Assembly (NCBI GenBank): GCA_949316495.1
Contig: OX439003.1
Coordinates: 18,971,198 to 19,035,197, forward strand
DNA from: Amphiduros pacificus
Lineage: Eukaryota; Annelida; Polychaeta; Phyllodocida; Hesionidae
Direction of reading: 5' to 3'
Length of the DNA: 64,000 nt
Of this stretch, positions 15,124 to 39,857 are shown piece by piece; position 1 is the first letter of the stretch; each line of letters begins with the position of its first letter. Position numbers and translations under genes: made by a program. A model generated the notes under the pieces. It was not told where the DNA came from and did not search any database. It was given only the letters and a program-made list of their open reading frames with translations.

Positions 15124-16140
15124 AATGCTGCTAGCACTTTGGTCTATCACTGCTAGGCCCCATATATCATGGTTAATGCCAGCTAGCATTTCGGTCTATT
15201 ACTGCCAGGCCCCATACATCATGGTTAATCACTGGTCTATCACTGCCTAGCCCCATATATCATGGTTAATATCAGCTAGCACATTAGTCTATTACTGCCA
15301 GGCCCCATATATCATGGTTAATATCAGCTAGCACATTAGTCTATTACTGCCAGGCCCCATACATCATGGTTAATCACTGGTCTATCACTGCTAGGCCCCA
15401 TATATCATGGTAAATGCCAGCTAGCACTTGGATCTATCACTGCTAGGCCATCATGGTTAATGCCACCTAATACCTGGGTCTATTACTGCCAGGCCCCATA
15501 TATCATGGTTAATGCCACCTAGCACCTGGGTCTATTACTGCCAGGCCCCATATATCATGGTTAATGCCAGCTAGCATTTCGGTCTATTACTGCCAGGCCC
15601 CATATATCATGGTTAATCACTGGTCTATCACTGTCGGGCCCCATATATCATGGTTAATGCCAGCTAGCACTTGGGTCTATTACTGTCAGGCCCCATATAT
15701 CATGGTTAATCACTGGTCTATCACTGTCGGGCCCCATATATCATGGTTAATGCCAGCTAGCACTTGGGTCTATTACTGTAAGGCCCCATATATCATGGTT
15801 AATATCAGCTAGCACATTAGTCTATTACTGCCAGGCCACATATATCATGGTTAATGCCAGCTAGCATTTGGGTCTATCACTGTCGGGCCCCATATATCAT
15901 GGTTAATCACTGGTCTATCACTGTCGGGCCCCATATATCATGGTTAATGCCAGCTAGCATTTGGGTCTATCACTGTTGGGCCCCATATATCATGGTTAAT
16001 CACTGGTCTATCACTGTCGGGCCCCATATATCATGGTTAATCACTGGTCTATCACTGTCGGGCCCCATATATCATGGTTAATGCCAGCTAGCATTTGGGT
16101 CTATCACTGTCGGGCCCCATATATCATGGTTAATGCCAGG
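15124..16140. repeat. Compound minisatellite of 52-bp and 41-bp units
   Basis: About 21 units share ggccccatatatcatggtta. The long unit (52 bp) continues with atgccagctagcacttgggt before tctatcactg. The short unit (41 bp) replaces that stretch with atcactgg. Toward the 3' half the two types tend to alternate, giving a 93-bp (31-codon) super-repeat. That length is a multiple of three and creates apparent repetitive open frames at 15564-15812 and 15854-16081, which are by-products. The 5' units are more diverged, for example variants with atcagctagcacattagtct. Confidence 0.93.
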
Positions 16141-16147
16141 CACCATA

Positions 16148-16524
16148 TGTCTTATTCTAAACTATTTATTTTTCCTTCCGTTTCCAATATATAAAACATC
16201 ATTTAAATATTTTTTTGATTAATAAAACTCTGCGACCTCATTTATACATACCAATATATTTAGAATACATGCGAAAACCCATATACAGCTGAATACCAAA
16301 CGTTTTTCGTATTTCATTGCAAGGACAAATTGACTGCTTCTAATGAGTTGATAGTGTGTTGATAGTCCGTTTCAATATACTTTGCACCATGCCATCCAGT
16401 AATTAAATGGTCATTTACTCACAATATGCATAGTTGAACTATGATTTGTTTTATTATGTATATAACACAAAAATAGACAATTAAATGGAAACGGAAGAAA
16501 AAATAAATAGTTCAGAATAAGACA
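16148..16524. mobile_element. 377-bp foldback or MITE-like element
   Basis: An inverted repeat of 39 bp lies at 16148-16186 and 16486-16524. The left arm begins tgtcttattctaaactattt and the right arm ends agttcagaataagaca, with about two mismatches between arms. The interior is AT-rich and non-coding. It starts within 10 bp of the end of the compound minisatellite. I could not find a convincing target-site duplication, so assignment to a transposon superfamily is not possible. An inverted duplication unrelated to transposition is the alternative. Confidence 0.55.
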
Positions 16525-17756
<1,232 letters not shown>

Positions 17757-17784
17757 TTTTGTTTTTAATTAATGACATATTTTA

Positions 17785-17868
17785 TATGTTGTGTATGGTG
17801 TATATAAAACTTATGAATACCTAAGATATGTTGTGTATGGTGTATATAAAACTTATGAATACCTAAGA
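17785..17868. repeat. Two-copy 42-bp tandem duplication
   Basis: Two apparently identical copies, each starting tatgttgtgtatggtgtata and ending atacctaaga, spaced 42 bp apart. The block starts 33 bp after the end of the (AT)n array, suggesting a recent local duplication near it. Confidence 0.9.
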
Positions 17869-20749
17869 TGTCATAAAATGAAATGATATATAAATATTAT
17901 GTAATAATAAGTGCATTTGGTATATTTTGGATTGTTTGTGAAATAAATTAAGTATCATAAAACATTATTGGTTGAATGTATGCCAAGAGCAACATAGCAA
18001 ATAATATCGTTAAGCTTTTAAGAATCTCACAAACAAAAATGAACTCATATTGATACAGGAAAGATTTCAATACAGCTGTGATGAGATAACTAATCAAGCC
18101 ACTTTGCCGGTCATAATAGGCTAACCAAATAAGCATAATCCTATTTAGCATCCAGAAGAATATGATTTGCATCTAGTGGCATCGTGAAGGAATATCAATC
18201 AGGTATGATTTGGTTTGGGTGAATGAGAAGGGTCGTTCCATCTTCTTCTTGGATGTCTAATTTGAATATCAAGATTGTCATACACATCTTCAAAATGATC
18301 TATATCTGTGTTGCTACCATGCCAACATGAAAAAAACACATGAATAAAGATATAAATATCAATCAGGTCAGCACAGTTTATGCAGTGAGATAGGGACACT
18401 TTCTGTCATTCTGTCTGTCCGTTAGTCTTCTCCACTGAAAATACTGTGGGTTTCTAAGCTATTTGTAGGTCAGATGTAGTATTATGAAGAGATGAATCCT
18501 ATTCATTTTCCATGTGGATCAAATATTGGATATTTTGTAAAGACTTTTTAAAACTACAATGGCAAACAACGAAGGGTTTCCTACATGCATAAAAACCTGG
18601 AACATCCAGTTCCTTATTCTGCTGATCTAAAGATAGCTTCGGTCTTGAAATTCTGTAGTAAAAGCAATGTGGGGTTGATGGGGTCAGCTCGCCATGTTGA
18701 ATACAATACTATAGTATAATAGAACATTTGCTTTATTGACTGTCCTCAACCTGCAAACCCCGAGTAGATACTCGAAATTATTATTTATTTAGCAAGTCAT
18801 CTCCATGAAATGTTTACAAATATTATCAAAAAGCACTTGTCAACAAAGCTATTAGGCCTTTGGTCTATGTTTTGTAACACATTACTAATGTCGTCACGTT
18901 GAATACAGGCATGCTCAATTGATGACAAAACACTTTGACAAATTCCTGTATTTTAAAAGGCAAACACCAGTTTCCCATATAAATGCACAATCATGATGTA
19001 CAAGGAGTGACAAGCATCATTTTGAGAATTATCCTGACCATCTGAAAAAACTCTCAAGAAACCAACAGTTTCAAAGCCATTTATTTGAACTGACCTACAC
19101 ATGTTGAAATATTTACATTCACAGTTATCAACTTGGCCAATCTCTTGTTGGCTAAGCAGGTCATCCAAACTGATTGGTATGCAACAAATAGCAAGTGCCA
19201 GAGTTGGCAGTGTCAGGTTTTGGAGGACATATCTTATTCAGGGCTGATTGTACCTGATTGGCACCTAGCCTTATATACCTCTTCAAATATTCTACCACCT
19301 TCACTTTTCAGTACATCAGCAAAAATCATAGCTGTTAATTAATCATTCACGAGTCAGCAGTTGGCCTTCTGCCCAAAGGGCCTTCCGAGTTTGTCGCAGG
19401 TTGTTGATCTTTTTATTCATAAGAAGACATGAGAGGAACTTACATTTTTACTGCTAAAAGATATACATGAAGCAATTCTAAAAGTAAACATATTTAGCCG
19501 TGTGAAGATTTTTATTTTAAAAAGTCATTTCCATGCCCGATAATACAAACAAAAGCTTTCCATCCATATAATTTCAGAGACAATATCCTAAAACACCCAA
19601 ATATTTCAGTTCCCTTGTTGTAATGAACCTAAAACATTTCATCCCTCACCTTAGTTTTATTGTAATGTTAACATCATAATTCTAATCTGGACTTCCACAG
19701 TATATCATTGCAAATATATGATAGCAAAATATTCTTACTGATCTGCTCATGTGCATATAGTTCTCATTTTTCAAAAGTTGATTACTTACCCTGACATGTT
19801 ATTTAGGGAAATGGAAATAACTTAGAAGTGTCCGCCATAAACATACTAGTACAGAACACTTACAAAATACACCTGTTTAAATCATTTTTTAAAATTTCTA
19901 ACTTTTTGAACAAAGTTTTATTTTCGGGATTCAGTTTTAGTTTGGGGATTCATTTATGTACGAATTATAGTTCAAAGGACATACTTTTTTGTTTGTAGGA
20001 TTCAGTTATGTGCGAGTTACAGTTCAAAGGTAAAGAAAAAAACGGTGTATGGCAAAAATGGGAGAGATTAAGAGTAAAAAAAAAGCAACTTCCTTTCCTT
20101 GGGCGACCTAACACCGGACCAGTACCTTTTACATGTCAACATTTTCAGCGCCTGTACTTACAGGCAATGTGGCTAGATATATATTCCTGTGAAGTCAGAA
20201 AAATAAGAAAATGAGAGAGTATCCCGTCTTTTAATGAAACTTGGGCCCATTTGCCTGTAAAACACGCTGTTTGTCGTTGCTTATTTCAGAGTCCACGTCT
20301 TCTCCCAGTCTTCTCTCCAGCTATTGATTGTCAATGTGCAAGTTGTTAATTTTCAGGCCGTCGATTTCCCATTAACGCTGAGCAGGCACACACACCTGGA
20401 CTTTGCCGAATTTATTAGCATGACCAGCATATGCCTCTAAAAACTAACGGGCAATGTGAGATTTTGTTGCTTTCTTAAAAAGACAAAACAAACGTGAGAA
20501 AGGCGATGAACACAATCTATTTATTTTATTTGACAATTCTTCGTGACTGGCAAAAAAAGGATCTGGCACGATATAGCAGACCATCATTTTTGTCAGTGTA
20601 GGCAAGGGGTTAATTCCTGCATCAGCCCCGCCCTTCACTTCTTCTTGTTTGAATTTCCTCTCTTACCACCTCACGGGGACGAATAATAAGGCATCTTGAA
20701 GGCTCAGAATAGAAAAATCTCCGAATGCATTTGTTAGAGCGGTGTTGCT
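17869..20749. other. Gene-free AT-rich DNA
   Basis: Unique sequence with no recognisable coding frame, RNA or repeat. Short frames such as 20008-20214 lack any family signature. Confidence 0.55.
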
Positions 20750-21992
20750 GGCAGATTAGGCAGCATGGTGTATTCGTGGAGTTGTCTCTGCTGGGGGCAC
20801 TGCGTCAGGGACCAGTGATGTGGCCACATTGAGACCAATGGGAATTATAGACGAATCTCCGACAAATCACATGGTCGTGTCTGCATAGATAGAGCGGCCA
20901 GATAGAGGTAGAAGAGGGGGACGGAATGATAGAGACAGTGTTGATGAGTGGGTTTATTGTGACTGTCACACAGGTAGTGGACTAGAGCGGTGTGGTGTAT
21001 TTTGTTAGCTGCTGTGCCCCCAAGGTTGCCTGGCGGGTGAAGGAGTGAGACAAGGTGACACACAGTATTACTGGGTTACTGTGGTGCTTTCTCCAGCAGC
21101 GTCACACCACTGACAGCCACCGTGGTGCCTCTGTGGTGCGGCACCAGACCTGTATCACATCCATCTCTTGCATAAAGACATCTCCCTTTCTTGTGTCTCT
21201 GCCTGCGATGGCGGTGGTCGCCAAGCTCCAAGAAGACGGGTCCACCAATGTAAACCAAGAGTGAAAAGAGAGAGAGGATGACGGTGGTGTCACAAGTTGT
21301 GATGGCCTTGATGGCTGTTTCCTGCTGATAAATACCTCTACCTCTGTCTCCAAAGGAAGTCTGCTGTATTTGCTGCTGACTCGGTGTATAAGGAAATAGT
21401 GTGAGGACGGCAGTAGCATAGTCTGTAACACGGTATGGTCAGGTGACGTTTGAATGCTCACCAGCTGTGATGCTGTCGTGGTTCGGAATGTCCTCTAGAC
21501 AGAGTTGATGACGAGCTACCACCACCAGAGTTCACGTTATTAAACTCCACCGACGGTCCGCTTCTTGGCATGGTTTGCGGAGAGGGCGCGGGGGGACACG
21601 GGGGCCACTGCGCCCCACTGGACCCGTGGTCGTAGACGGATGCGGGGACCAGAGGCCGTCGGGAGCTGCGTTCACCTACCGTGACAAGTGCAACAAGCTG
21701 TATGCCTGCCCACTGCCAGCCGACACTGCAGATCAATAGAAGTGGCCATACTGCCAGATTATTTGAGTGTACCATCATTGGCATGCTTGCCTCCACCACC
21801 ACCGTCGTGGTGACTACCTGTATGGGATACCTATCGTTCCGGGGTGCCACCCCGCCACCGCTCTCCTCCTAGCACCCCACCACGCCCTCCCACACCCTGC
21901 CTGGGGTCACCTCCCCCAGACAAGTTTGTATGGGAGCGTGGGGAGAACAACAAGTTTTTGTTACCGTGTTTCTGTGGAGCTCATCTGTGATC
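20750..21992 (+). promoter_or_regulatory. GC/CpG-rich island, probable promoter and 5' UTR
   Basis: Base composition changes sharply here: the segment is clearly richer in G, C and CpG than anything else in the window, most strongly at 21450-22000. It leads straight into the candidate first coding exon at 21993, so it is the best place for a promoter and 5' leader of a plus-strand gene. Several overlapping open frames occur on both strands, including a 130-codon minus-strand frame at 21458-21850, but GC-rich DNA has few stops and none of them resembles a known protein. No TATA box is evident. The transcription start cannot be placed from sequence alone. Confidence 0.4.
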
Positions 21993-22204
21993 ATGTCGGA
22001 GTTACCTCTCATGGGCGAGACCAAAGGAGGAACGGGTCGGGGTAAAGTGGAGGAAAAAGGCAAAGAACCAGGAGGAGGAGGTCCCAAGGGTAAAGGTGGG
22101 AGCATCAAAGGATCCGGCAAGGATGACAAACCCAAACTTATACGAGGAGGAGGGCTGACAAGGCGCTTGTCCCGAAGAAAGCAACGAAGCAAATGCTATG
22201 ACAG
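21993..22204 (+). CDS. Candidate first coding exon, Gly/Lys/Arg-rich N-terminus, unidentified gene
   Basis: The frame from the ATG at 21993 reads MSELPLMGETKGGTG and continues for about 71 residues of Gly, Lys and Arg-rich, probably disordered sequence. It ends with the basic segment LTRRLSRRKQRSKCYDR, which contains an RRLS motif of the kind protein kinase A can phosphorylate. The coding stretch stops at a good splice donor, GACAG|GTAGAG, with the exon ending at 22204 in phase 2; the frame meets a TAG inside the intron. An in-frame ATG also lies upstream at 21930, and another downstream at 22011. I chose 21993 because composition becomes protein-like there. The position at the edge of the only GC-rich island fits a first exon. 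I do not recognise the family. No downstream exon is identified, so the gene may continue beyond the window across a large intron. A chance open frame in GC-rich DNA remains possible. Confidence 0.45.
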
Positions 22205-26459
<4,255 letters not shown>

Positions 26460-26460
<1 letters not shown>

Positions 26461-28904
26461 GTAATCAGAATAGTGAGAGAAGAAAAGTTTTCTATTTTAT
26501 GATAGTATTACATTTTAAACGTTATTTTAAACGTTATTTTTCTCTCAAACATTTTTGAATGGAATATGAATTTTAAACCCGGTAAACATAAAATAAATTG
26601 TTAGATCCAATTTCATTAAAAAAACAACCGAAAACAAATATTAGAAAAAAAATACAAAAGGGCAGGGTATTTCACAAACTACATCCAGTGACCAAAATAG
26701 TTGAGCTTCTGACAAACACCATTTGTGAAGAAGGAGGCTCTTTGACAACTTTAAATTTTCGGTCAATGCATATCCCATTGACAACTTAATCAATGCTCAT
26801 TTAAAAATGATATGTAACAAAGCTTTGTTGAAAAAAAGGGATAATAAAGATTAATCTATTCGATGAGAGCGTAACATGTGCATGAATCAGTATTTAGGGA
26901 AGTGACGAAGTAGTAATATGCGTCATGGAAGGGTTTTGAAGTGGGGATGGGCAGCGGCGGCCATTGTCTCACATATATTCCAGTGCCAACTCAACATATT
27001 GCCATTAATGATGTTTAGTGACATCCGGGACTTAAATATTGTGTACACTATGTAATTGTGTTACTCTTTTGGCTATAATCGAATGGCCATCCAAGTGGGG
27101 AAGGGAAGGTCATGCCCAAGGGGAAACTCTTTCATTTGGAGCCGATAGTGGTTATACGTTATATTAAGAGGTATTAAGAGGCATTATTCGCATTAATATA
27201 CAAAAAGGTTAAAATCCTTACATATATTCATACTAAATTCCATGGTGTACCCTTTTGGCATGTTATATACCCTACAAAGATCACCATTTTGTCAAATATC
27301 ACATTCCATTATGGAAATGGAACTGTACGCTTACAAAGTTTGTGACTTATCGTAAAAGGATTATTAATTCTTATTTAAGCCCTATGATGTGAATATCTTT
27401 ATTACTGATTTGTATTGATTTATTCCCAAATGGTTCATATTTCTAAACGCAAATATTATTCTTATATATTTCTTAATCACAAATGCTAAACACATCAGTG
27501 TTAGCTTAAAACATGTCAATTAAACCACATTTCTGTTAATGACATAAGTTAACCATAAATTCGGTTTAATAGACATGTTTTAAACAAACGCTGTGTGTTT
27601 GCAGTAAATCCGTAGCTGAAACTAATCTCATCACATTTATAACCAAAACACATAAATTTTGCTTTATTTAGAAGAAGGACAATGATATTAGTAGACAAGA
27701 AAGCAAATGATTCTTCTTTTTGTTTGCCTGTAGTATAAATGTGATGTCTCTCTATAAATCAATGCCAGTTTATTTCTGATTATCCCATTGCAAAAACATA
27801 CCCAAATCTCATTACTGTGCCTCAGAATCAACAGAATCATACTGCTCTCATGATTTGTCATGCTTAATTGAATTTTCTTCATTATACTCGCCATTACACA
27901 AGAGCTGTCGCTGTAAATTATTTCTGTGTCTTTACGTTTGCGAGTTGCACAACCCACCCACTCACTCTTGGGACCAATGATTGCTCACACCCAGACACCC
28001 CAGATGATACACACTGTTTTTCCTGTTGTGTAGTACACATGTCTTTGACCTTGAGGCTACTGTCACTCAAGGTATTTTCTTTGTTCCTAAAATAGACGTT
28101 TTTTGTTGCAATAACTGGACAGCGCTATTGAATGTAGAATTCTCTTTTTCCTTCACATTTTTAAACCTAAAAATGTGATTTTTGCAGAGCAAAATAAGGA
28201 AATTACTAGTGCATTACTATCACACCGACTTTGAATACAACCAGAAAACATTCCAAGTCAAACATAAACTTACGCTAAGAACCGTTATCTGTTTTATTCT
28301 CTCGTTTGAAGTCTCGCTTTCGCGAGAAGAAAGCTCTTTAAGGAACAGTCTGGTCCTCGCTCCTGATACTTTACATTTCATTGCTGTTAGTCAGGAAAGT
28401 GTTGATAGTAGCAGTAAATGGAATCATTGCAGGAAGCTTTATATCTTCCTGACCACTATTCTATAATGCTGTGTGGCGAAAACAACGATCAAAGAAAACA
28501 TTGGCGCGAACCTATCAGTTCAGCTGTACATTAAAACGCTATCAATTTTAAAGTATATAAACATGAATACATTTGAAATTAGAAAAAGAAAATCTTTAAA
28601 ACAAGAAACATGTGTTGCACCTCTAGGATCTAAATAACAAGAGTGTATTGCATTTGGGGTTTTCAAATGAACCACAAATTAATCGAAGAAAGGATAGACA
28701 ATATCTGTCAATGAGCAAGTGTCTGACAGGTCATTCTAATTTAGTGTACAGCCGACAACCTGTGTGACTTACTCCACTCGTTTCATAATGCTCAACATTT
28801 TTACTCAAGATGGATATTGGAATATGGCAAATATAAATATTTAGAGTGACTTTAGTACAAGACATTTACTCATCAATAATTAGGTCAGAACTTCTGCAAA
28901 CAAA
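26460..28904. other. Gene-free AT-rich DNA
   Basis: No supported gene. A two-copy 12-bp tandem duplication, attttaaacgtt, lies at 26512-26535, 52 bp after the array. Frames such as 28182-28466 (94 codons) have no recognisable features. Confidence 0.55.
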
Positions 28905-35494
<6,590 letters not shown>

Positions 35495-36541
35495 CCACAT
35501 CATTACATGCCCCATGACTTTGGTACGGATACTAAGACTGTTGTACCTATGATAGGACTGTGGTGAGAATGGTCATTGGCTGTGATGTGTATTGTCAGAC
35601 TGCTGTAATAGTGATGAGACCGTAGTACGTATGATACGACTGCGATAAGAATGATCAGACCGTGGTACGCATTATGATAAGACTGTGGTACGTACAATAA
35701 GATTGTGGCATGTATCAGAAGGCTGTGGTAAGGAGGATCAGGCTGTGTTAGGCATGATCAGGCTGTGTTAGGCATGATCAGGCTGTGTTAGGCATGATCA
35801 GGCTGTGGTAGGCATGATCAGGCTGTGGTAGGTATGATCAGGCTGTGGTATGCATGATCAGGCTGTGGTAGGCCTGATCAGGCTGTGGTAGGCATGATCA
35901 GGCTTTGGTAGGCATGATCAGGCTTTGGTAGGCATGATCAGGCTGTGGTAGGCATGATCAGGCTGTGGTAGGCATGATCAGGCTTTGGTAGGCATGATCA
36001 GGCTTTGGTAGGTATGATCAGGCTGTGGTAGGCATGATCAGGCTGTGGTAGGCATGATCAAGCTGTGGTATGCATGATCAGGCTGTGGTAGGCATGATCA
36101 GGCTGTGGTAGGCATGAACAGGCTGTGGTAGGCATGATCAGGCTTTGGTAGGTATGATCAGGCTGTGGTATGCATGATCAGGCTGTGGTAGGCGTGATCA
36201 GGCTGTGGTATGCATGATCAGGCTTTGGTAGGCATGATCAGGCTGTGGTAGGCATGATCAGGCTGTGGTATGCATGATCAGGCTGTGGTAGGCATGATCA
36301 GGCTGTGGTAGGCATGATCAGGCTGTGGTAGGCATGAACAGGCTGTGGTAGGCATGATCAGGCTGTGGTAGGCATGATCAGGCTGTGGTAGGCATGATCA
36401 GGCTGTGGTAGGCATGATCAGGCTGTGGTAGGCATGATCAGGCTGTGGTAGGCATGATCAGGCTGTGGTAGGCATGATCAGGCTGTGGTAGGCATGATCA
36501 GGCTTTGGTAGGCATGATCAGGCTTTGGTGGGTATGATTAG
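35495..36541. repeat. 20-bp minisatellite, about 41 clean copies with a degenerate 5' shoulder
   Basis: From about 35721 to 36540 the unit ggctgtggtaggcatgatca repeats in perfect 20-bp register with no indels. Variant positions include tttgg for tgtgg, tgcatg for ggcatg, and gaaca for gatca. A run of seven or more identical units fills about 36361-36500. From about 35495 to 35720 the units are progressively more diverged and vary in length, for example agactgtggtacgtacaata. This looks like an older array with a recently expanded and homogenised core. Each unit contains the palindrome TGATCA. Confidence 0.95.
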
Positions 36542-37340
36542 ACCGACGCTACATCTTCAGCAATTGTCACAATAGGTGATTTCCTTCTGACGGATTGATC
36601 ACATATTTGTTGCCAGACCAATAATTGTGCGTTTATAGCTTTACATAGCGAGATAAAACGGGAACAATGAGCTTGCTCACTGTTGTGAAATTTATAAATC
36701 ATCGTACACCCTTCCCTTAAAATGTTTGGTCCTTTACTTTACTTGTCTTCCAATATTTAATTGTAGCTTTGTACTGCTACCCAGGGCTATATGTCCAGAC
36801 TCGTTTCTAATCTTACAGCCATGCACCAAGTTGATCTGACACATTTTGTCTGTCTCCATCAAATACATTGTTTTCAGCTCCAGGCTGGGCCTTTTGCAAG
36901 TTCTTGTGTCTGTTTGATTTACCAAACAAACCCTAAGTTACGCCCACTCATCTGGCATATACTTAAAGAACGTGTACCTCGTACAATAGACATTAGGTCC
37001 TTTTAGGGAAATTATGATCGGAAAGGATGCTCTCTCTATTAAAGACGGCATTGTAATGTTCATTTGATAGAACTGATGAAATAACTGTATATTCAACAAC
37101 ATGGAAACACAATATTACTCAAATTGTATATTGTTATTTGTTTTCTTGTCATATGTACTGTACAAAATCGTGGTAATTTACGCTGACCAATTGACATTTT
37201 TTCTCAAATACACTTTCTCAAACTATTTAATATTGTCATCCAAATGTGCAGTGCAGTGCTGGGCAGATTTGGTGCTTTCAGTTTGCAATATTCTGTTGAA
37301 CCTTTGTTACCTTTTTAACCTTTACTGAAAATGTTAATAA

Positions 37341-37405
37341 TTTTGTTTGATAATTTTGTTTGATAATTTTGTTTGATAATTTTGTTTGATAATTTTGTTT
37401 GATAC
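37341..37405. repeat. 13-bp tandem repeat, five copies
   Basis: The unit ttttgtttgataa is repeated five times without change, followed by tactaatatg. A simple slippage-type array. Confidence 0.93.
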
Positions 37406-39796
37406 TAATATGACTATTATAGTGCAATAATATTATTTGCAAACGAAAAGTTTAGTGATTCTATTAATTTATTTCGTTGTTCATATTCATTTTGTAAAAC
37501 AGTGTGATAGAAAATAAGCATTGTAGTTCACTGTTTTCAAAGTGGATAATGATTTTTTCTTAATTTTATTTTCTTCCATGACTTACATATTTGCAGACCT
37601 TGGCCACCAGGCGTCACCACAATGACCGGATGTTGCATCATCAAACCTCATTGTAATGTCTGCGCCAATATTTCAACGCAAACACGCAAAGTCCAAAACC
37701 ACACCAAAGCCTCAGCCTGCTGATTTCACCTCACTATGGCTTCACTTGCTCTCAATGAACTTAGCAGGGGAGGGAAGCACAGGGCAGGGGCAAGATCAGG
37801 GGCTTATTCGCCGCGCTACTGACAGGCGCACTTTGGATTTTCCTCGGTCGCCAGGGTATGTAACGGTGTCTGTAACAGCACCGACACATGCCTTACCCCA
37901 TTGGAAGATTACCCCTGACTTTCCTTGGGAACAGACTGTCAACTCGTTCAATGAATATGCAATGGCGCATTACATCAAGAAAGCAGATGACAGAAGCGTC
38001 ACACATTTGTAGTTACTGGAGGTTATATCTGTCATATCTGCAATGAGCCATGCATAGTCACTGACATGAGTGGAGAAAATGAAAGAACCATTCAGAGTGT
38101 AGAAAACTTTGCCTCTTTTACAAAAGTGCAGACAGTCTATTGTCCACTCTCTGCAATGGTCTTGCTTCCAAGGAAAGTTTAACCAGAATGGTTTAATGGG
38201 GAGGCATTGTAGGGTAAGGCAAAATGGAGTGTCCTATGCTGCCAACAACTACTGTTGACTTTTTCTCATCTGTATGATATAGTCTGTGCCATGAGTGTCT
38301 GGCTTGTTCCGATTGCGGTGACTATGGTATTGTGGCGCCTTTTCTCCTGGTCTTGCAGTGCATGGCATGATCTTGTCTCTGTCATACATACTATGTACTA
38401 TGCGTCTTATATAAGGTTCTGCATTTATGCATTTTATATACAATATTGTGCACGGCTATACCATGTGCCTGAGATCATACATTTTAGAAAGGAAAATAAT
38501 GTTTATATTATCATTGTCTATGTCATTACCATTGTCAAATGATAGGCATATTTACAAACAACTTTGTCTTTAAAATATATGAAAGGCCATATAGAACATA
38601 TATGTTCAGACATAGTTTCTTAAAATGTTATCTTGTGTAATGGAAACGGTAAGTTATTTTTCTCACACACCAACGGATATGTTCACATATATGATCGTCT
38701 GCTTCACAGACTCTCATCAGTGAGAGTATGTTAATACATCATTTACAAATGCACATTCAGTGAGGATCTGTTTTCTAGATCTCGCCAGCACCGGTGATAT
38801 ATTGTGTCTGAAAGTTATGTAGTGCAGTTGTGAGAGTACATTTTTTTCAAATCTATTGTTATATTGGCCCTGTAATATTTTTATTTGTCACTGATTGTTC
38901 TTATTCGTTACTTGTGTTCTTAACCTAATCAGCTGTGTATAATAATTACATAGTTTCGAGGCAAATATTTGCTAAATATATGCCAGTGTACTCAAACTCT
39001 AATTACCTTTTGATTTGGCGTTTGTGTTGCAGAAATTAGATGGTAGCAAGTTGCTACATTGCAGTCTAGCAAATCAAGCTAGTGCAGTAGGACTTGTCTA
39101 TTAGGAGGCATGCCACACAAATTAAAGCTTTTCTATGGTGTTTTCTCAGCAGCTCACTGGGTCTCTCAGCGATCAATTTACCCAGGTCAAATGACTCGTT
39201 TGCCCTCACATAAGTTCTAATTATTTTCAAATCAAACTGAATACTATTATAGTTGACGACTCGATGAGATTTAGAGAGGAAAGTGAATGAGGAGGTGAAT
39301 AGACCTGCGTGATGTGAGAATGTAGGTTCATACCTAACCATATATCGCATTAAAAAATGGTCACTTAGGCAAACAATGGCACAAGAGCAGGCCCGCGGTC
39401 AATGATGGGTCGTGCTCTCATTGGTTATTTCATATAGGTCGTATGAAGGAGTGAGTTGTTCAGGGCTCTCACGTGGACGGAAGGAACCACCCGGGGGCAA
39501 TGATCTAACTACCAAAGGTGTTATATGGCTCTATGTGCTCCTTCCCCAATCGATTCCCCATCGGTTTCTATATTGCGTCTATGTAACACATTCTTTGGTC
39601 CTTCACTAAATTTCACGCTGTTTCAGCGCCATCTTGGATTCCACCTTAATTACTCTAACACCCAGACCAGATTATCTGGGACCTTGTGTAATTAATTGTA
39701 TTGGGTTAATGCCGTCGTTACGACAGATGATACCCTCGGGCAGTGAGACTGTAAACAGGGCGAGCAACATCGATAGTGGCATTCAAACAACATTCA

Positions 39797-39857
39797 GAAT
39801 ATCTGGAATATCTAGATGAAATAAAATATCTAGATAAAATAATATCTAGATAAAATA
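39797..39857. repeat. Short AT-rich repeat of atatctagat motifs
   Basis: Three imperfect copies of atatctagat followed by gaaata or aaaata. Each contains the palindrome ATCTAGAT. Minor local duplication. Confidence 0.7.

Noticed and set aside
15564-16081. Repetitive 31-residue peptide frames
   Set aside because: They arise because one 52-bp and one 41-bp unit together make 93 bp, a multiple of three. Units are variable and nothing suggests translation.
21458-21850. 130-codon minus-strand open frame in the GC-rich island
   Set aside because: It lies opposite the probable 5' leader, has no recognisable domain, and long open frames are expected by chance in GC-rich sequence.
37656-38012. 118-codon plus-strand open frame
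   Set aside because: No family resemblance, no domain and no supported splice sites in its frame; an in-frame stop lies shortly upstream.
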